Shown here: positions 34,699 through 43,990 of the stretch, one piece after another
Layout of the letters: each line of letters starts with the position of its first letter
Position numbering within the stretch: the first letter of the stretch is position 1
Source of the DNA: Phycisphaerae bacterium
GTDB lineage: Bacteria > Planctomycetota > Phycisphaerae > UBA1845 > JAFGLZ01
Direction: 5' to 3'
NCBI GenBank assembly: GCA_016927755.1
Contig: JAFGLZ010000198.1
Span: 1-64,000, forward strand
Length of the DNA stretch: 64,000 nucleotides
Translations under genes and position numbers: made by a program
Notes under the pieces: model-generated
The model's database searches: none
Told to the model about the DNA's origin: nothing
The model's input: only the letters and a program-made list of their open reading frames with translations

Positions 34699-35535
34699 TT
34701 ACTTAATCCCAGCATATGGATCGTACGCGGCCTTCCGCTGGACGGCAGAGGATGGCTTGGCGGATGCGTGGGCGCCGGCGGGCTTGGCGCGATCGGATTC
34801 TTCGGAGAGGGCCAGGAGCCGTTTCTGCTCGGGGTGAGTGCCGAGCCATTCGACCTTGCCCTCGGTGAGATCGTAGATGGCGCCTACGATCCTGACCTTG
34901 CCGTCCTTGGCCCGCTGCCGAATCGTCGGGCTGCCCTCGAGAATATCCTGGATCCCCTGCCAGACGTTGGCCTTGATGGCGGCGGGGACCAGCGCCTCAC
35001 CGTGCAAGTCGGGATGCGCCTTTTGGGCCGCGACCACCGCGGGCCGGATGGGCTCGACGAGGCGCGGGATCTTCCCGTGAAGCTCCGCTTTCGTGACGAC
35101 GGCCGTGACGGCCCCGCACTTCGTGTGGCCCAGCACGATCACCAAGGACGTGCCCAGGTGGTCCGTTCCGTACTCGACCGAGCCAATCTCGTCGACGCCG
35201 CACACGTTGCCTGCTACTCGGACCACGAACAGGTCGCCGATCCCCGCGTCGAAGATCATCTCGACCGGAACGCGGGAGTCCGAGCACGACACGATGGTGG
35301 CGAAGGGGTGCTGCCCCTTCTCGGCCGTTTGGGCCCTTCTCGGCGCGTCCGCATGGGGGTGTTGGCTCTTGCCGGCCAGCCATCGGGCGTTGCCCTCCCA
35401 CAGGAGTTTCATGGCCTCGTCCGCTGGAATCGCCGAGGCGGTTTCGGCCGCCTTGCCGCAGGAGACCATCAGGGCGATCAATGCGACGATGCACCGACCC
35501 AAGTACTTCGGAGTTCTGTCCGCTCGAAGGGTCAT
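34699..35535 (-). CDS. beta-class carbonic anhydrase, probable lipoprotein
   Basis: 278-aa enzyme that hydrates CO2. Zinc ligands Cys84, His137 and Cys140 are seen in IVSCSDSRVP and LGHTKCGAV, with the Asp86-Arg88 pair. The N-terminal hydrophobic stretch ends in LMVSC (Cys26), a plausible lipobox, so it is likely anchored in the periplasm, unusual for a beta-CA but known. ATG 35535 has AGGTG upstream. It lies in the islet between the two tRNA-derived repeats. The tail after about residue 250 is low complexity. Confidence 0.9.
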   Translation of the reverse strand: MTLRADRTPKYLGRCIVALIALMVSCGKAAETASAIPADEAMKLLWEGNARWLAGKSQHPHADAPRRAQTAEKGQHPFATIVSCSDSRVPVEMIFDAGIGDLFVVRVAGNVCGVDEIGSVEYGTDHLGTSLVIVLGHTKCGAVTAVVTKAELHGKIPRLVEPIRPAVVAAQKAHPDLHGEALVPAAIKANVWQGIQDILEGSPTIRQRAKDGKVRIVGAIYDLTEGKVEWLGTHPEQKRLLALSEESDRAKPAGAHASAKPSSAVQRKAAYDPYAGIK

Positions 35536-36070
35536 GACACACCTGCCTGTCTATCCGTCCGTGGACGGGATTGGGTTCGATGGGCTGGGCGACGCTCCGA
35601 TGACTACCCTTTCCCAAGCGGCCGGCAACAATGAATGAACCGTGTGCTTCTCGAAGACCTTCGATGTATGGTTTGTGGCTCCAGCCATCGGAGACGCGAT
35701 CCACGGCCCGAATTCGCGTCCCCCGCCGCTGAAGCGACGGGCCACCCATTCTTGGCGATCTGTTCAAACATTCCTGCAGGCAGCTTAGATAGCCTTGCCG
35801 CCGCCTTCCCTGCTTTGTGTGTACTGACCTGTCGCTGAACGGAGGTACTCAGCCGCCGCCACCTATTGGGCTACCCCACCGAACTTTGGATGTCCGGGGG
35901 TAGCGGGGAATTGCCCCAATCTGAATAATGCCCGCCAAGTTGAGACTATGGCAAGATTGCGGAGTACCAGGGAGAGCATCGATGAGGGTTTGCGAGCACT
36001 TCCAGCCGATTCGGCTTGGTCCGGCGCGTCCGGGCATGACCCGCGCTGCCCATCAGGTCCTGGGTGTTCC
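35536..36070. other. 535-bp intergenic region with repeat A3
   Basis: Space between the carbonic anhydrase start and the end of the hydrolase gene. Its main content is repeat A3 at 35698-35789. The rest has short frames of low-quality composition. No gene that I can support. Confidence 0.45.
35698..35789. repeat. dispersed repeat family A, copy A3
   Basis: It runs from gatccacgg through cgaattcg, then ccgctgaagcgacgggccac, to caggcagcttaga. It is the near twin of A1 (6672-6764) over about 90 bp. This copy lies inside the tRNA-flanked islet and is not between convergent genes. Confidence 0.8.
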
Positions 36071-36823
36071 CTATCGGCTGCCCGACCGACTTGTGCTCTG
36101 CTGCGATGTGGCCTTCGTCATCTTGGCGAGGAAGCCCAGCAATCCCCTGTGAAATGCAGCGGGCGAATCCAGGTAACAAGGGTGTCCCGCTCCTGGCAGG
36201 ATGAGCTTCTGGGCACCCGGTATCGCTCTGGCCATCAGGTCCGCCTGGTCGACAGGGATCAGATCGTCCTTCTCACCCCAGACGACCAGCGTGGGCACCT
36301 TGATCCTGGCGAGCTTGTCCTTGTGGGCGGCGACGGCTACGGGTGCAATCGGAATGAACCCGGCCAGCTTCGCCGGATCGGTCGTTGCCAGGGGCAGAGA
36401 GAACCGGCCGCTCATGGAGGGCGAAACGATCACGGCCTTGCGCGGGGTGAGTTCTGGCAGGAGCTTGCCGAGCCAGGTTTCAGGATCGACGGGAGCTTTG
36501 GGTGATTGGCCGAAGCCGGGCAGATCGACCGCCAGGACACGGTAACCCGCCTTGGCAAGCACGTCGATGGTGCCGAGTTTCCGCCAGGTCTCGGCGCTGA
36601 ACTTGGCTCCGTGGAGGAGTACGACCGGCAACCCATCCTCAGGTCCGGCCGTTAGCACGTGAATGGCGCCGGCGTCGACGGTTACCTGAAGCGGTGTCAC
36701 GATCGTCTTGGCTCCTTCCTTGTCTCTTGCCCCTCCTCCTCCGGCCTCTGATCGCTCCTTACTGCATCCCAAGAGGGCGATCATGATCGTCATGACGACC
36801 GTCAGGCGGCGTGGTGTGGCCAT
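36071..36823 (-). CDS. ABHD14-like alpha/beta-hydrolase lipoprotein
   Basis: 250-aa hydrolase. The signal peptide ends in the lipobox LLGC (Cys20), so it is membrane anchored in the periplasm. The catalytic triad is visible: Ser136 in SPSMSG (the family uses this instead of GxSxG), Asp187 in GEKDD and His214 in GAGHPCY. The oxyanion segment LLHGAKFSAETW and AVDLPGFGQSP match human ABHD14-type proteins better than ordinary esterases. Substrate unknown. ATG 36823 has no strong ribosome site. It lies in the islet between the tRNA-derived repeats. Confidence 0.85.
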   Translation of the reverse strand: MATPRRLTVVMTIMIALLGCSKERSEAGGGGARDKEGAKTIVTPLQVTVDAGAIHVLTAGPEDGLPVVLLHGAKFSAETWRKLGTIDVLAKAGYRVLAVDLPGFGQSPKAPVDPETWLGKLLPELTPRKAVIVSPSMSGRFSLPLATTDPAKLAGFIPIAPVAVAAHKDKLARIKVPTLVVWGEKDDLIPVDQADLMARAIPGAQKLILPGAGHPCYLDSPAAFHRGLLGFLAKMTKATSQQSTSRSGSR

Positions 36824-37041
36824 CAGACTAGTGTATCCTGTCCACGTGGCCGCACAAAACGGATTCGCTGCCTATGGGGCCAGGCTGATCGGTACGATAG
36901 ACCGAGCGAACGTGAACGACCGCGTGACAGGCCGTTCTCGGTTGACCTGACGACCCCCGTCGGTAAGCTGGTTCGTTGACGGTAGGCAAATGGGAAATGT
37001 CGGGATGATGGTCACGCGTTACCACGTTAGAGGGCATTGGA

Positions 37042-37269
37042 ATGGACGAGCAAATCGGCCAGCAGTTGGGAGCCGGCGCGCTCTCCCTGGTAGTCGGCCT
37101 TTCGGGCTGGCTGCTCCCGTACAAGTGGAACCTGCTTCGCCTGCGGCGTGGCTTCGCAAGCCTCTTCTCCGAGAAGGTCAATAACGCAATTCCGAAGGTT
37201 GTGGGATCACTGCTCATCCTTGCTGGGGTCGCGATCCTTGTGGGCACTGCCGTTGTCGGAAAGCTCTAG
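37042..37269 (+). CDS. small two-helix membrane protein
   Basis: 75-aa hypothetical protein with two predicted transmembrane helices (LGAGALSLVVGLSGWLL and VVGSLLILAGVAILVGTAVV) linked by a basic loop (KWNLLRLRRGF). It has positively charged residues between the helices. ATG 37042 has a weak GGCATTGGA upstream. It lies inside the islet on the strand opposite to its neighbours. No family recognised; the composition is that of a real membrane protein, but expression is not evident. Confidence 0.5.
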   Translation: MDEQIGQQLGAGALSLVVGLSGWLLPYKWNLLRLRRGFASLFSEKVNNAIPKVVGSLLILAGVAILVGTAVVGKL

Positions 37270-37852
37270 TAGGTAGGCACACGCTCGTGAGAGGCCGAGG
37301 AGCGTGCCCGAAACCAAGCGGGGTCTCTGGGTTTACCGGGTGGCCTTGACGATCAGCGGGGCACGTCGGTCGACGCGACGGTTCTGCTAGACCAGCGTCC
37401 TTTCCCCAGCAATCCTCCTCTTCCGTTCGACATCGGCGCGTACTCCGCAGATGTTGACGAGTCCTCGCCGTTCAGACGGACATCCCGATTCGCCGGTCAA
37501 CCAGATTCAGAACGCGCTTGAAGACGAATCCGTATCCGGCACGAACCGCGGTGTCTGGCCGCAAACGGCTCAACTCCCATCGTCTCCAGTGGCAACGCCC
37601 CCCTGCTCACCCTCGACATTCGCAACCGCGGCGGTTTGGTCAGCGAGGATATTCGCGCTTGAACCAGGCATGCTGCTCAGTAGGCTGGGGTAGCTGTTGG
37701 TGGTGTATGCGTTTGGGGTCAATCAGGTCGGCGCGGTTAGCCTGTGGGGCAAGCGGCGATCTCCGCGTATGAGGAAGCGTCCCGAGCGGCTTTGCGTCTG
37801 GGAGCGGCGCGGGGTGGCTCGTGGCAGGACGGATCGATTCAAGGAGCCGATC
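37270..37852. other. 583-bp intergenic region with right att-like repeat
   Basis: Space between the small membrane protein and the TSP3 lipoprotein. It contains the second copy of the tRNA 3' end (37573-37590), marking the islet edge. Otherwise nothing recognised. Confidence 0.45.
37573..37590 (+). repeat. 18-bp direct repeat, right copy (putative attR)
   Basis: The sequence actcccatcgtctccagt is identical to the tRNA-Ala 3' end at 34431-34448. No tRNA body precedes it here, so this is only the duplicated end. Confidence 0.65.
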
Positions 37853-39454
37853 ATGTGTGCGAAGCTGCCTGGTGGGCTGAGGTGGGCCGCGGTTTGGACG
37901 ATAGCGCTGGGCCTGTCGGTGACGCTGGTTAGCTGCATGCCTGATCTAGATGGCGACGGGGTTGGGGACGCGGCTGACAACTGTCCGACCGTTTCCAACG
38001 CCAGCCAAGCTGATACCGACGGCGACGGCGTCGGGAATGTATGCGACAACTGCCCGAACGCGGTCAACGCGGACCAAGCCGACGCCGACGGCGATGGGGC
38101 GGGCGACGCGTGCGACAACTGTCCGAACGTGGGCAACGCGAGCCAGACCGACACGGACGGGGACGGGATCGGTGACGCGTGCGACAATTGCCCGAGCGTG
38201 GCGAATGCCAACCAGGCCGACGCCGACGGGGACGGGGTGGGCGATGCGTGCGACAACTGCCCGAGCGTGGCAAACGCCAATCAGTCGGACGTTGACGGGG
38301 ACGGGGTCGGGGACGTGTGTGAGGTGGTGGACCTGGCGGTCCGCGATTGTCCGCTGAACGTGGTGGCGGACAGCCGACTGCAGCTCTACTTCGACGTTCT
38401 GTCCGGTGACGGGACGCAGGAGCCGAACGTTACGCTGGACAACGGCACGTCGGGGATCGCCGCGTCGGGCGACGTTGTCCTTGCGGGGGGGGATCTGTAC
38501 GTCAACAACATCACCACGCCTTCGATACTGATCTTTCGCGACTATCTGGGCCTGACGGACAGCGCGGTTCCGGACGTCGAGCTGACCAATGCGGCGGGCG
38601 GAGCCGGGCTCAATACCCCGTCGCAGGCGCTCGTTGTGGGCAACCGCCTGTTCGTGGTGGACAGCGGGGACGAGGAGGTGCTGATCTTCAATGACGCAGG
38701 GGGGATCTCCGCGGACGTGCCGCCCGACGTGACGCTGAACGCCGCGGGGTCGGGTCTGAACGGGCCGCGCGTTCTCTTCATGGCGGAGAATACGTTGTAC
38801 GTGGTGAACAGGGGCAACAACAGCGTGACGATCTATAACGATGCGGCCTCGCTGACCGACGGCGCCCCTCCCGACGTGACGTTGGATGCGACGAACTCGT
38901 TCCTGTCTCTGGCAACGACGGTGGCGATCGCCATGGTCTTCGACAACGTCTTGTACGTGAGCTCGTACGGCGTTGGCAGCGGAACGGGGACGGAGGGGTT
39001 CCTGTTCGTGTTTAGTCCAGCGAACGCTCTGACCGACGGGCAAGCGCCCACGGCGGTGTTGAGCAGGACGAGCCAGGTGGAGTTCGCGGCGAGCATGGTG
39101 GTGATCGGCAACACCCTTTATGTTGCGAACCGGCAGATCATTCCGGGGTCTTTGCCTCGGCCAGGGGTGTTGGGCTTCTCTCCGGCGAACGCGATGTTCG
39201 ACGGGCAAGCGCCGTCGGTGGTGCTGGATCCGTACGTTTCGGGGGTGTTCAGCGGCAGGCAGCTCCGTTACGCGGGGAACGCCCTTTTCGTGACGAGCGC
39301 TTATGACGACACGGTGTTCGATCACGGGCCGATCGGGCTGGTTCATGTGTTTCGGAACGCGACGTCGCTCCAGAGCGGCCAGGCGCCGGATTTCAATCTG
39401 GGCGATCGGGCGGACATCACGTCGCCGGTGGCGATGGGTGTGGCGGAGCGATAG
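37853..39454 (+). CDS. lipoprotein with thrombospondin type 3 repeats and a beta-propeller
   Basis: 533-aa exported lipoprotein; signal peptide with lipobox LVSC (Cys28). Five 23-residue TSP3 repeats (about 42-156) of the form DNCPxVxNAxQxDxDGDGxGDxC bind calcium. A C-terminal region of about 370 residues has propeller-like repeats (VNNITTPSILIF, VVDSGDEEVLIFND, VVNRGNNSVTIYND). ATG 37853 has AAGGAG. The frame upstream is not coding. The DNA repeat unit is 69 bp. Likely a surface adhesion or scaffold protein. Confidence 0.85.
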   Translation: MCAKLPGGLRWAAVWTIALGLSVTLVSCMPDLDGDGVGDAADNCPTVSNASQADTDGDGVGNVCDNCPNAVNADQADADGDGAGDACDNCPNVGNASQTDTDGDGIGDACDNCPSVANANQADADGDGVGDACDNCPSVANANQSDVDGDGVGDVCEVVDLAVRDCPLNVVADSRLQLYFDVLSGDGTQEPNVTLDNGTSGIAASGDVVLAGGDLYVNNITTPSILIFRDYLGLTDSAVPDVELTNAAGGAGLNTPSQALVVGNRLFVVDSGDEEVLIFNDAGGISADVPPDVTLNAAGSGLNGPRVLFMAENTLYVVNRGNNSVTIYNDAASLTDGAPPDVTLDATNSFLSLATTVAIAMVFDNVLYVSSYGVGSGTGTEGFLFVFSPANALTDGQAPTAVLSRTSQVEFAASMVVIGNTLYVANRQIIPGSLPRPGVLGFSPANAMFDGQAPSVVLDPYVSGVFSGRQLRYAGNALFVTSAYDDTVFDHGPIGLVHVFRNATSLQSGQAPDFNLGDRADITSPVAMGVAER

Positions 39455-39543
39455 GTTGCTTGTGGGTGGTCAGGGGCCGTGGATGCGGGGCGTGGGGTCT
39501 GTGCGATCCGATCCTCGATGGGTTTCCCACGTGCGTCATGAAG

Positions 39544-39582
39544 CGAATTCGTGTTCCCCACGGCTGAAGCCGTGGGCCACCC
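39544..39582. repeat. dispersed repeat family A, copy A4 (perfect hairpin)
   Basis: cgaattcgtgttccccacgg followed by ctgaagccgtgggccacccc. The stem CCCACGGCT/AGCCGTGGG (39557-39565, 39568-39576) is perfect with a GA loop. Lies between convergent genes; may act in both directions to end transcription. Confidence 0.78.
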
Positions 39583-39621
39583 CTACAACACTGCGCGGGG
39601 GGCAAGCGTTATGGGCGTTGG

Positions 39622-40419
39622 TTAGTCGGCGGCGGGGAGGTGGATGGTGAAGGTGGTGCCGTGTCCGAGCGTGCTTTGGACGTCGATACGACCGTCGTTG
39701 GTCGTGATGATGTCCTTGCAGACGGCCAGGCCCAGGCCGATGCCGCGTTTGTCGGGTCGGTCGGCGTGGCTTTTGGTGGTGAAGAAGGGGTCGAAGATGC
39801 GGGGCAGGTCCTCGGTTCGGATGCCTGCGCCGATGTCGGAGATTTGGATGCGGACCTGATCATCGCAGCGGTGGGCTTTGATGGTCAGGCGTCCGCGTCG
39901 TCCGAGCATTGCCTGACGCGCGTTCTGGATGAGGTTGACGAAGACCTGCTGGATCTCGCCGGCGCTGGCGCGGATCTTCAGGGCGGGGTCGACCTCGATA
40001 GTCAGGCCGATGTTGTCCTTGGCGAGGTCGCGGCCGAGGCATTCGAGGGCCTCGTTAACGAGCTCGGCGAGATTGACAGAGGTGGGTCCCCTGTCCTGAT
40101 CGGTGGCGACATTGAGGACGCGTTCTGAGACGCGGCATGCCTGCTGGGCCTGCTTGAGGCACTTCTCGAGGGCGGATCGGAGCAACGCGGAGTCGTCCTG
40201 CTCGAGGGCGTACTTGGCGAAGCTGACGATGGGCGTCATGATGTTGTTGTACTCATGCGCCACCATTGCGGCCATGGTGCCGAGGGAGGCGAGCCGCTGT
40301 GCGTGCCAAAGCTGCTTCTGGAGGCCGGCGAAGGCATCCTCGAGGCGATCCAGCTCCCCTTGCAGGCGGTCGTGGTCGGTCGGTAGAGTCTGCGTCTGGC
40401 GCAAGCCGGAATCGGACAT
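39622..40419 (-). CDS. cytoplasmic sensor histidine kinase
   Basis: 265-aa two-component kinase core. A short coiled coil (about 15-45) leads into the H-box VAHEYNNIMTPIV, with His55 as the phosphorylation site. The HATPase domain has the N-box NLIQNARQAM, G1 DIGAGI, F-box FDPFFTTK and G2 GIGLGLAV. No sensor, transmembrane or receiver domain is present, so input is likely from a partner protein. No response regulator gene is adjacent. ATG 40419 gives the normal start. It is divergent from the small gene at 40531. Confidence 0.92.
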   Translation of the reverse strand: MSDSGLRQTQTLPTDHDRLQGELDRLEDAFAGLQKQLWHAQRLASLGTMAAMVAHEYNNIMTPIVSFAKYALEQDDSALLRSALEKCLKQAQQACRVSERVLNVATDQDRGPTSVNLAELVNEALECLGRDLAKDNIGLTIEVDPALKIRASAGEIQQVFVNLIQNARQAMLGRRGRLTIKAHRCDDQVRIQISDIGAGIRTEDLPRIFDPFFTTKSHADRPDKRGIGLGLAVCKDIITTNDGRIDVQSTLGHGTTFTIHLPAAD

Positions 40420-40530
40420 GGATTGTTCCCACGGATGCCCTGGCGGAAAGATCCCTTAGCATTATCGGCCTTTGGGCGGGGTCACTTTAGCACGAGGCCT
40501 TTGGACGGCGAGGTTTTCGGAGCCTTCACA

Positions 40531-40800
40531 GTGGAGCTTCAACGTCGGCTTGACGTGCTGGTGGAAGTGGCGGAATCCCTGGGGATTGGGGTCCGGGCCG
40601 AGCCTCTGGGTGGCGACGGGGGCGGGCTCTGCACGCTGCGGGGGCGGCGGATCCTGTTTCTGGACACGTCGGCGGACGTCGAGACGCAGTACGAACGGAC
40701 GCTCAACGGCCTGGCGGGGCTGAAGGAGTTGGACGACCAATACATCCTGCCCGAGGTGCGAGACGACATCGAGGCGGCGCGGCGGGGATCGGGAGGGTAG
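40531..40800 (+). CDS. 89-aa conserved-looking hypothetical protein
   Basis: Small acidic cytoplasmic protein. Seen: LGIGVRAEPLGGDGGGLCTL then RGRRILFLDTSADVETQYERTL and ILPEVRDDIEAAR. No domain recognised; it looks folded and has ordinary composition. GTG 40531 has GGAG upstream and is preferred to the longer frame from 40423. Divergent from the histidine kinase. Its TAG stop begins a sequence resembling family B repeats. Confidence 0.6.
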   Translation: MELQRRLDVLVEVAESLGIGVRAEPLGGDGGGLCTLRGRRILFLDTSADVETQYERTLNGLAGLKELDDQYILPEVRDDIEAARRGSGG

Positions 40801-40830
40801 CGGCGTTCTCGGCAAGCGAAGGTTGGTCGC
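40798..40830. repeat. possible degenerate family B repeat, copy B4
   Basis: From the TAG stop, the plus strand reads CGGCGTTCTCGGCAAGCGA, close to the minus-strand B3 start (TGCCGTTCTCGGTAGGCGA). The hairpin part of B1-B3 is absent or lost. Confidence 0.4.
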
Positions 40831-41005
40831 GGTTCGAGGGGGGCGTGGGTGGAAGCCCGGTGTCTGTTGGTGACGGGACGAGCCACGGGGCCGCTGAAGG
40901 CCGCGTCGATGGGTAACGATCGATCCGTAAGCCTTCGCTTCATTTCGTCGAGAGACATTCCGGAGCGGACCCGTGCCACCCGCAACGAGACTGAGTGACC
41001 GACGG

Positions 41006-43990
41006 CTATCGGATACGTCGGATGCGGCCGGTCATGAGGTAGCCGCCCATCAGAAGCAGACCGGCGACCATCGGGGCCGGCGGGGCGGCGAAGCATCCGG
41101 GCGAGTTGTCCGGAATGGACTTCTGTGAGAAGACGGCCAGTATCTTCGTATCCCGCTGGACGGTGATCGTCAGGGGATTCTCCTGCGAATCGACGTCGCC
41201 CTGCCATTTGAGGAACTCCCAGACCGGCGAGGCCTCTTGGACGACGGCCTCGAGCGTGACCTCGGTGCCGCAGGGGTAGGCGCCGCCCGTCGGGGAGAGT
41301 AGTACGTCGCCCTCGCCCTGAATCTCAACGGTCAGGACACACTGAAGCTTCTGCTCGAACACGGCGCGGACGGTCTTGTCCTTGTCCATCGCGAAGGTGA
41401 TGGTCGGGTCGGTCGACTCGACCGCTCCCGTCCAGCGAACGAAGGCGGAGAACTGTGCCGGCTCGGCCGTCAGGGTGACGACGTCGCCGGTGTCATGCAG
41501 GCCGCTGCCGGGGTCGACGGCGCCCGGGCCTTCGACGTGGACGGTCAGGCTCGACTTGCCGGCGGGATTGGCCTCGAAGCGTGCCGTCACGGCGGTGTCG
41601 CCCTCGACGGTGATGCTCGTGCTGGGCTGAAGGCCCGCGACGTCGCCTGACCAGCGGACGAAGTGCCAGCCGTCGGCGGGGGTCGCATAGATCGGAACGA
41701 CGTCGCCGAGGTCATACCCCCCTGTCGGCGGATCGACCGATCCCTGGCCGACGACGCTGACGTCGAAGCGATAGGGCCCCGTCCCGAAGATCGCTCGGAC
41801 GCTCTTGTCAGTGTTGAAGGTGACCTGGGTCGTCAGGCTTGTGCCGGAGGCGTCGCCCTCCCACCGCATGAGCTGCCATCCGGACGCCGGCGTGGCGGTG
41901 AGGGTCACGGCATCGCCCGAGTCATAGAAACCGTTGCTGGGTTGCACGGTGCCCTGGCCGATGACCTCGGTGGCCAGCGTGAAGGTGTTGGGGGGATTCT
42001 CGGCGAAGGTCGCGACGACCTTCTTGTCGGCGTTCATCGTGAGTGACACGGTGGTGTCGGAGCCGCTGACGCTTCCGGACCACTTGACGAAGTGCCAGCC
42101 CTTGGCGGGGGTGGCCTTGAGCGTGACCTTCGTTCCGGTGACGTAGTCGCCCCCTGAGGGATCGACGGCGCCCTGGCCACTGACCTCAACGGTCAGCGTG
42201 CGGGCGACCTGATAGGTACCGGTGATCGATGCGCCGTCGATCCCGACGGTAACGATCTGATCGGGCGGGCTGATATAGCCGTCAACCTTTTGGAAGCTGA
42301 CGATGTACTGGCCGGGCTTGACGCGTTTGGTCACTGGGGCCTTGCCCCAACTCGTGCCGTCGACGCGGACCTCGCCCTTGACGGGGGTGGTCTTGACCTC
42401 GAGCGGATAGGTGGCGACGGCCCCGAAGTCGCACTTCCAATAGGTCTGGTAGCTGGCGTCGGGCTTGCCGGAGCTTCCGGTGGGCGGGGCGACAGCGACC
42501 CACATCTCCATCGTCGAGGCGTTGAAGACGACCGCGTGAAGGGAGTTGGGGTCCCTGAGGACGTCGAGCCATTCGGGCGTGACGCCCTTGCCTAGGATGA
42601 TGGCCGCGCCGACCTCATCAAGGCTGCCGAGCCGCTGCTCGAGCAGGGCCTGCATGGCGGCGTATCTGGACGGGGCGGCGCTGTCGGGATGATAGAGATC
42701 GAGATCCCAGCCGGGGACGACGATGTCGAGGATGCCGGCGTATCCGGGGACGAGCTCCCGGGCTCGGCCGGCGAGGATCGTGTCTATCATGTAGACGAGG
42801 TCCAGCGAGGGATAGGGGTACTGGACGGGCAGTCCGGTGATGTCAAGGAAGTCGAAATCGGGATCCGTCGAGACGAAGCCCATGGCCCATTTTGCCTGGT
42901 AGCTTTGCAGCGGCGTGGCGCCGGTGTGGTGCACAAAGCCGCCGGTTCGCACGATCGCGTTCGGCAGGGGTTTCGAGGCGACCCACTGAACGTCCTGCCC
43001 CACCTCGGGCATGTTGAGGTCGAAGGACAGGTCCTCGATGTTGATCGTGAGCGGTGTGCCCCGAGCTTGCACGGTGTAGGTGTGATCTTCGTTGGGATCG
43101 CCCTCTCGGAAGATCTGGAAGCCGCTCTTGGAGAACTCGAAGACTCTCACGGCCGACTGACCGACGCCGTCGGCGACGAGGACGTTGGCGGTCACCGTGC
43201 GACGCGTCGACTTGAAGAGCGCCTCGGTCGATGCGACGTCGGCGCAGGTCTCGAGCGCGGATCGGACCTGGAAGGGCAGCGGGACGCCGTCCATCCGTTG
43301 GTCCTGAGCGGGGAATCGGCATTCGCTGATGACGAGGCCCTGGCTGTTGATGCCGACCATGGCGCCGGCGAATCCTGCCCAAGAGACGGCGGCGAAGGTG
43401 TGGCCGGTCGGGGGCTCATAGACGATCAGCACGGCACCGTTCTGTACGCCGCGTCTGATGGCGGTTTCGTCGACATAGTCGACGCCGACGATGACGTCGC
43501 CGTCCGCTGTGCCTCCTCCGAGGGCGGCGAAGTGGGCGGTTGCGCCGCGATCCATTCGCTGGTTGATGATCTCGTCCCAGCTATGGAGCACGAGGAGGCG
43601 ATCGGCGTCGATGGCCTGGGTTCCCAGGGCGTCGTTTGCGCCCGCGGCGATGGCTTGGACCTCTTGGATGAATCGAGCGGGGATGTAGGGTCGGGCGTCG
43701 GCGGCGATGGCGGCCTGCTCCTGCTCGGTCATCTCCCGCCGGAAGGCCTGGCCGAGGGCGTCGTAGACCGTCTTGACCTCTTGGGCGAGGAGGTAGCCGT
43801 GGGCGTAACCCATCTCTGCCGAGGCGCCCTTGAGGTGGAGCACGCGCAGCCCACCTACGGTCTCGAGATAGCTGTCGCCGTAGTAGGTTTTCGCTGCCAG
43901 GGCGGCTGAGTTGTTGAAGAAGGTGCAGACGGCTAGCGTGAGCAGTGCCATGGCCGTCCGTGCGGCACGGTCTCTCGGTACGATAAGCAT
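41006..43990 (-). CDS. exported C45-like hydrolase fused to InlB-like repeats and a C-terminal anchor
   Basis: 994-aa surface protein. Signal peptide residues 1-33. The first half (about 34-560) resembles peptidase C45/acyl-CoA:6-APA acyltransferase-type Ntn hydrolases: GYAHGYLLAQ, HSWDEIINQ, then TADGDVIVGVDYVD. The expected nucleophile Cys before Thr is Ala150 in RGATAHF. A PEGA-like domain (PVKGEVRVDGTSWGKAPV) follows, then five divergent InlB-type repeats ending in VVATF, VRAIF, VTARF, VRAVF and ILAVF. The C-terminus has CFAAPPAPM, a hydrophobic helix and RIRRIR, a sorting-like signal. ATG 43990 is set by the signal peptide. Confidence 0.8.
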   Translation of the reverse strand: MLIVPRDRAARTAMALLTLAVCTFFNNSAALAAKTYYGDSYLETVGGLRVLHLKGASAEMGYAHGYLLAQEVKTVYDALGQAFRREMTEQEQAAIAADARPYIPARFIQEVQAIAAGANDALGTQAIDADRLLVLHSWDEIINQRMDRGATAHFAALGGGTADGDVIVGVDYVDETAIRRGVQNGAVLIVYEPPTGHTFAAVSWAGFAGAMVGINSQGLVISECRFPAQDQRMDGVPLPFQVRSALETCADVASTEALFKSTRRTVTANVLVADGVGQSAVRVFEFSKSGFQIFREGDPNEDHTYTVQARGTPLTINIEDLSFDLNMPEVGQDVQWVASKPLPNAIVRTGGFVHHTGATPLQSYQAKWAMGFVSTDPDFDFLDITGLPVQYPYPSLDLVYMIDTILAGRARELVPGYAGILDIVVPGWDLDLYHPDSAAPSRYAAMQALLEQRLGSLDEVGAAIILGKGVTPEWLDVLRDPNSLHAVVFNASTMEMWVAVAPPTGSSGKPDASYQTYWKCDFGAVATYPLEVKTTPVKGEVRVDGTSWGKAPVTKRVKPGQYIVSFQKVDGYISPPDQIVTVGIDGASITGTYQVARTLTVEVSGQGAVDPSGGDYVTGTKVTLKATPAKGWHFVKWSGSVSGSDTTVSLTMNADKKVVATFAENPPNTFTLATEVIGQGTVQPSNGFYDSGDAVTLTATPASGWQLMRWEGDASGTSLTTQVTFNTDKSVRAIFGTGPYRFDVSVVGQGSVDPPTGGYDLGDVVPIYATPADGWHFVRWSGDVAGLQPSTSITVEGDTAVTARFEANPAGKSSLTVHVEGPGAVDPGSGLHDTGDVVTLTAEPAQFSAFVRWTGAVESTDPTITFAMDKDKTVRAVFEQKLQCVLTVEIQGEGDVLLSPTGGAYPCGTEVTLEAVVQEASPVWEFLKWQGDVDSQENPLTITVQRDTKILAVFSQKSIPDNSPGCFAAPPAPMVAGLLLMGGYLMTGRIRRIR

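Noticed and set aside
37946..39346. 466-aa minus-strand frame opposite the TSP3 lipoprotein
   Set aside because: It mirrors the TSP3 repeats and has shadow composition (Arg/His/Val-rich); the plus strand has signal peptide, ribosome site and known repeats.
42689..43909. 406-aa plus-strand frame opposite the C45-like gene
   Set aside because: Acidic Gly/Val/Asp-rich shadow sequence without domain or ribosome site; the minus strand encodes recognisable domains.
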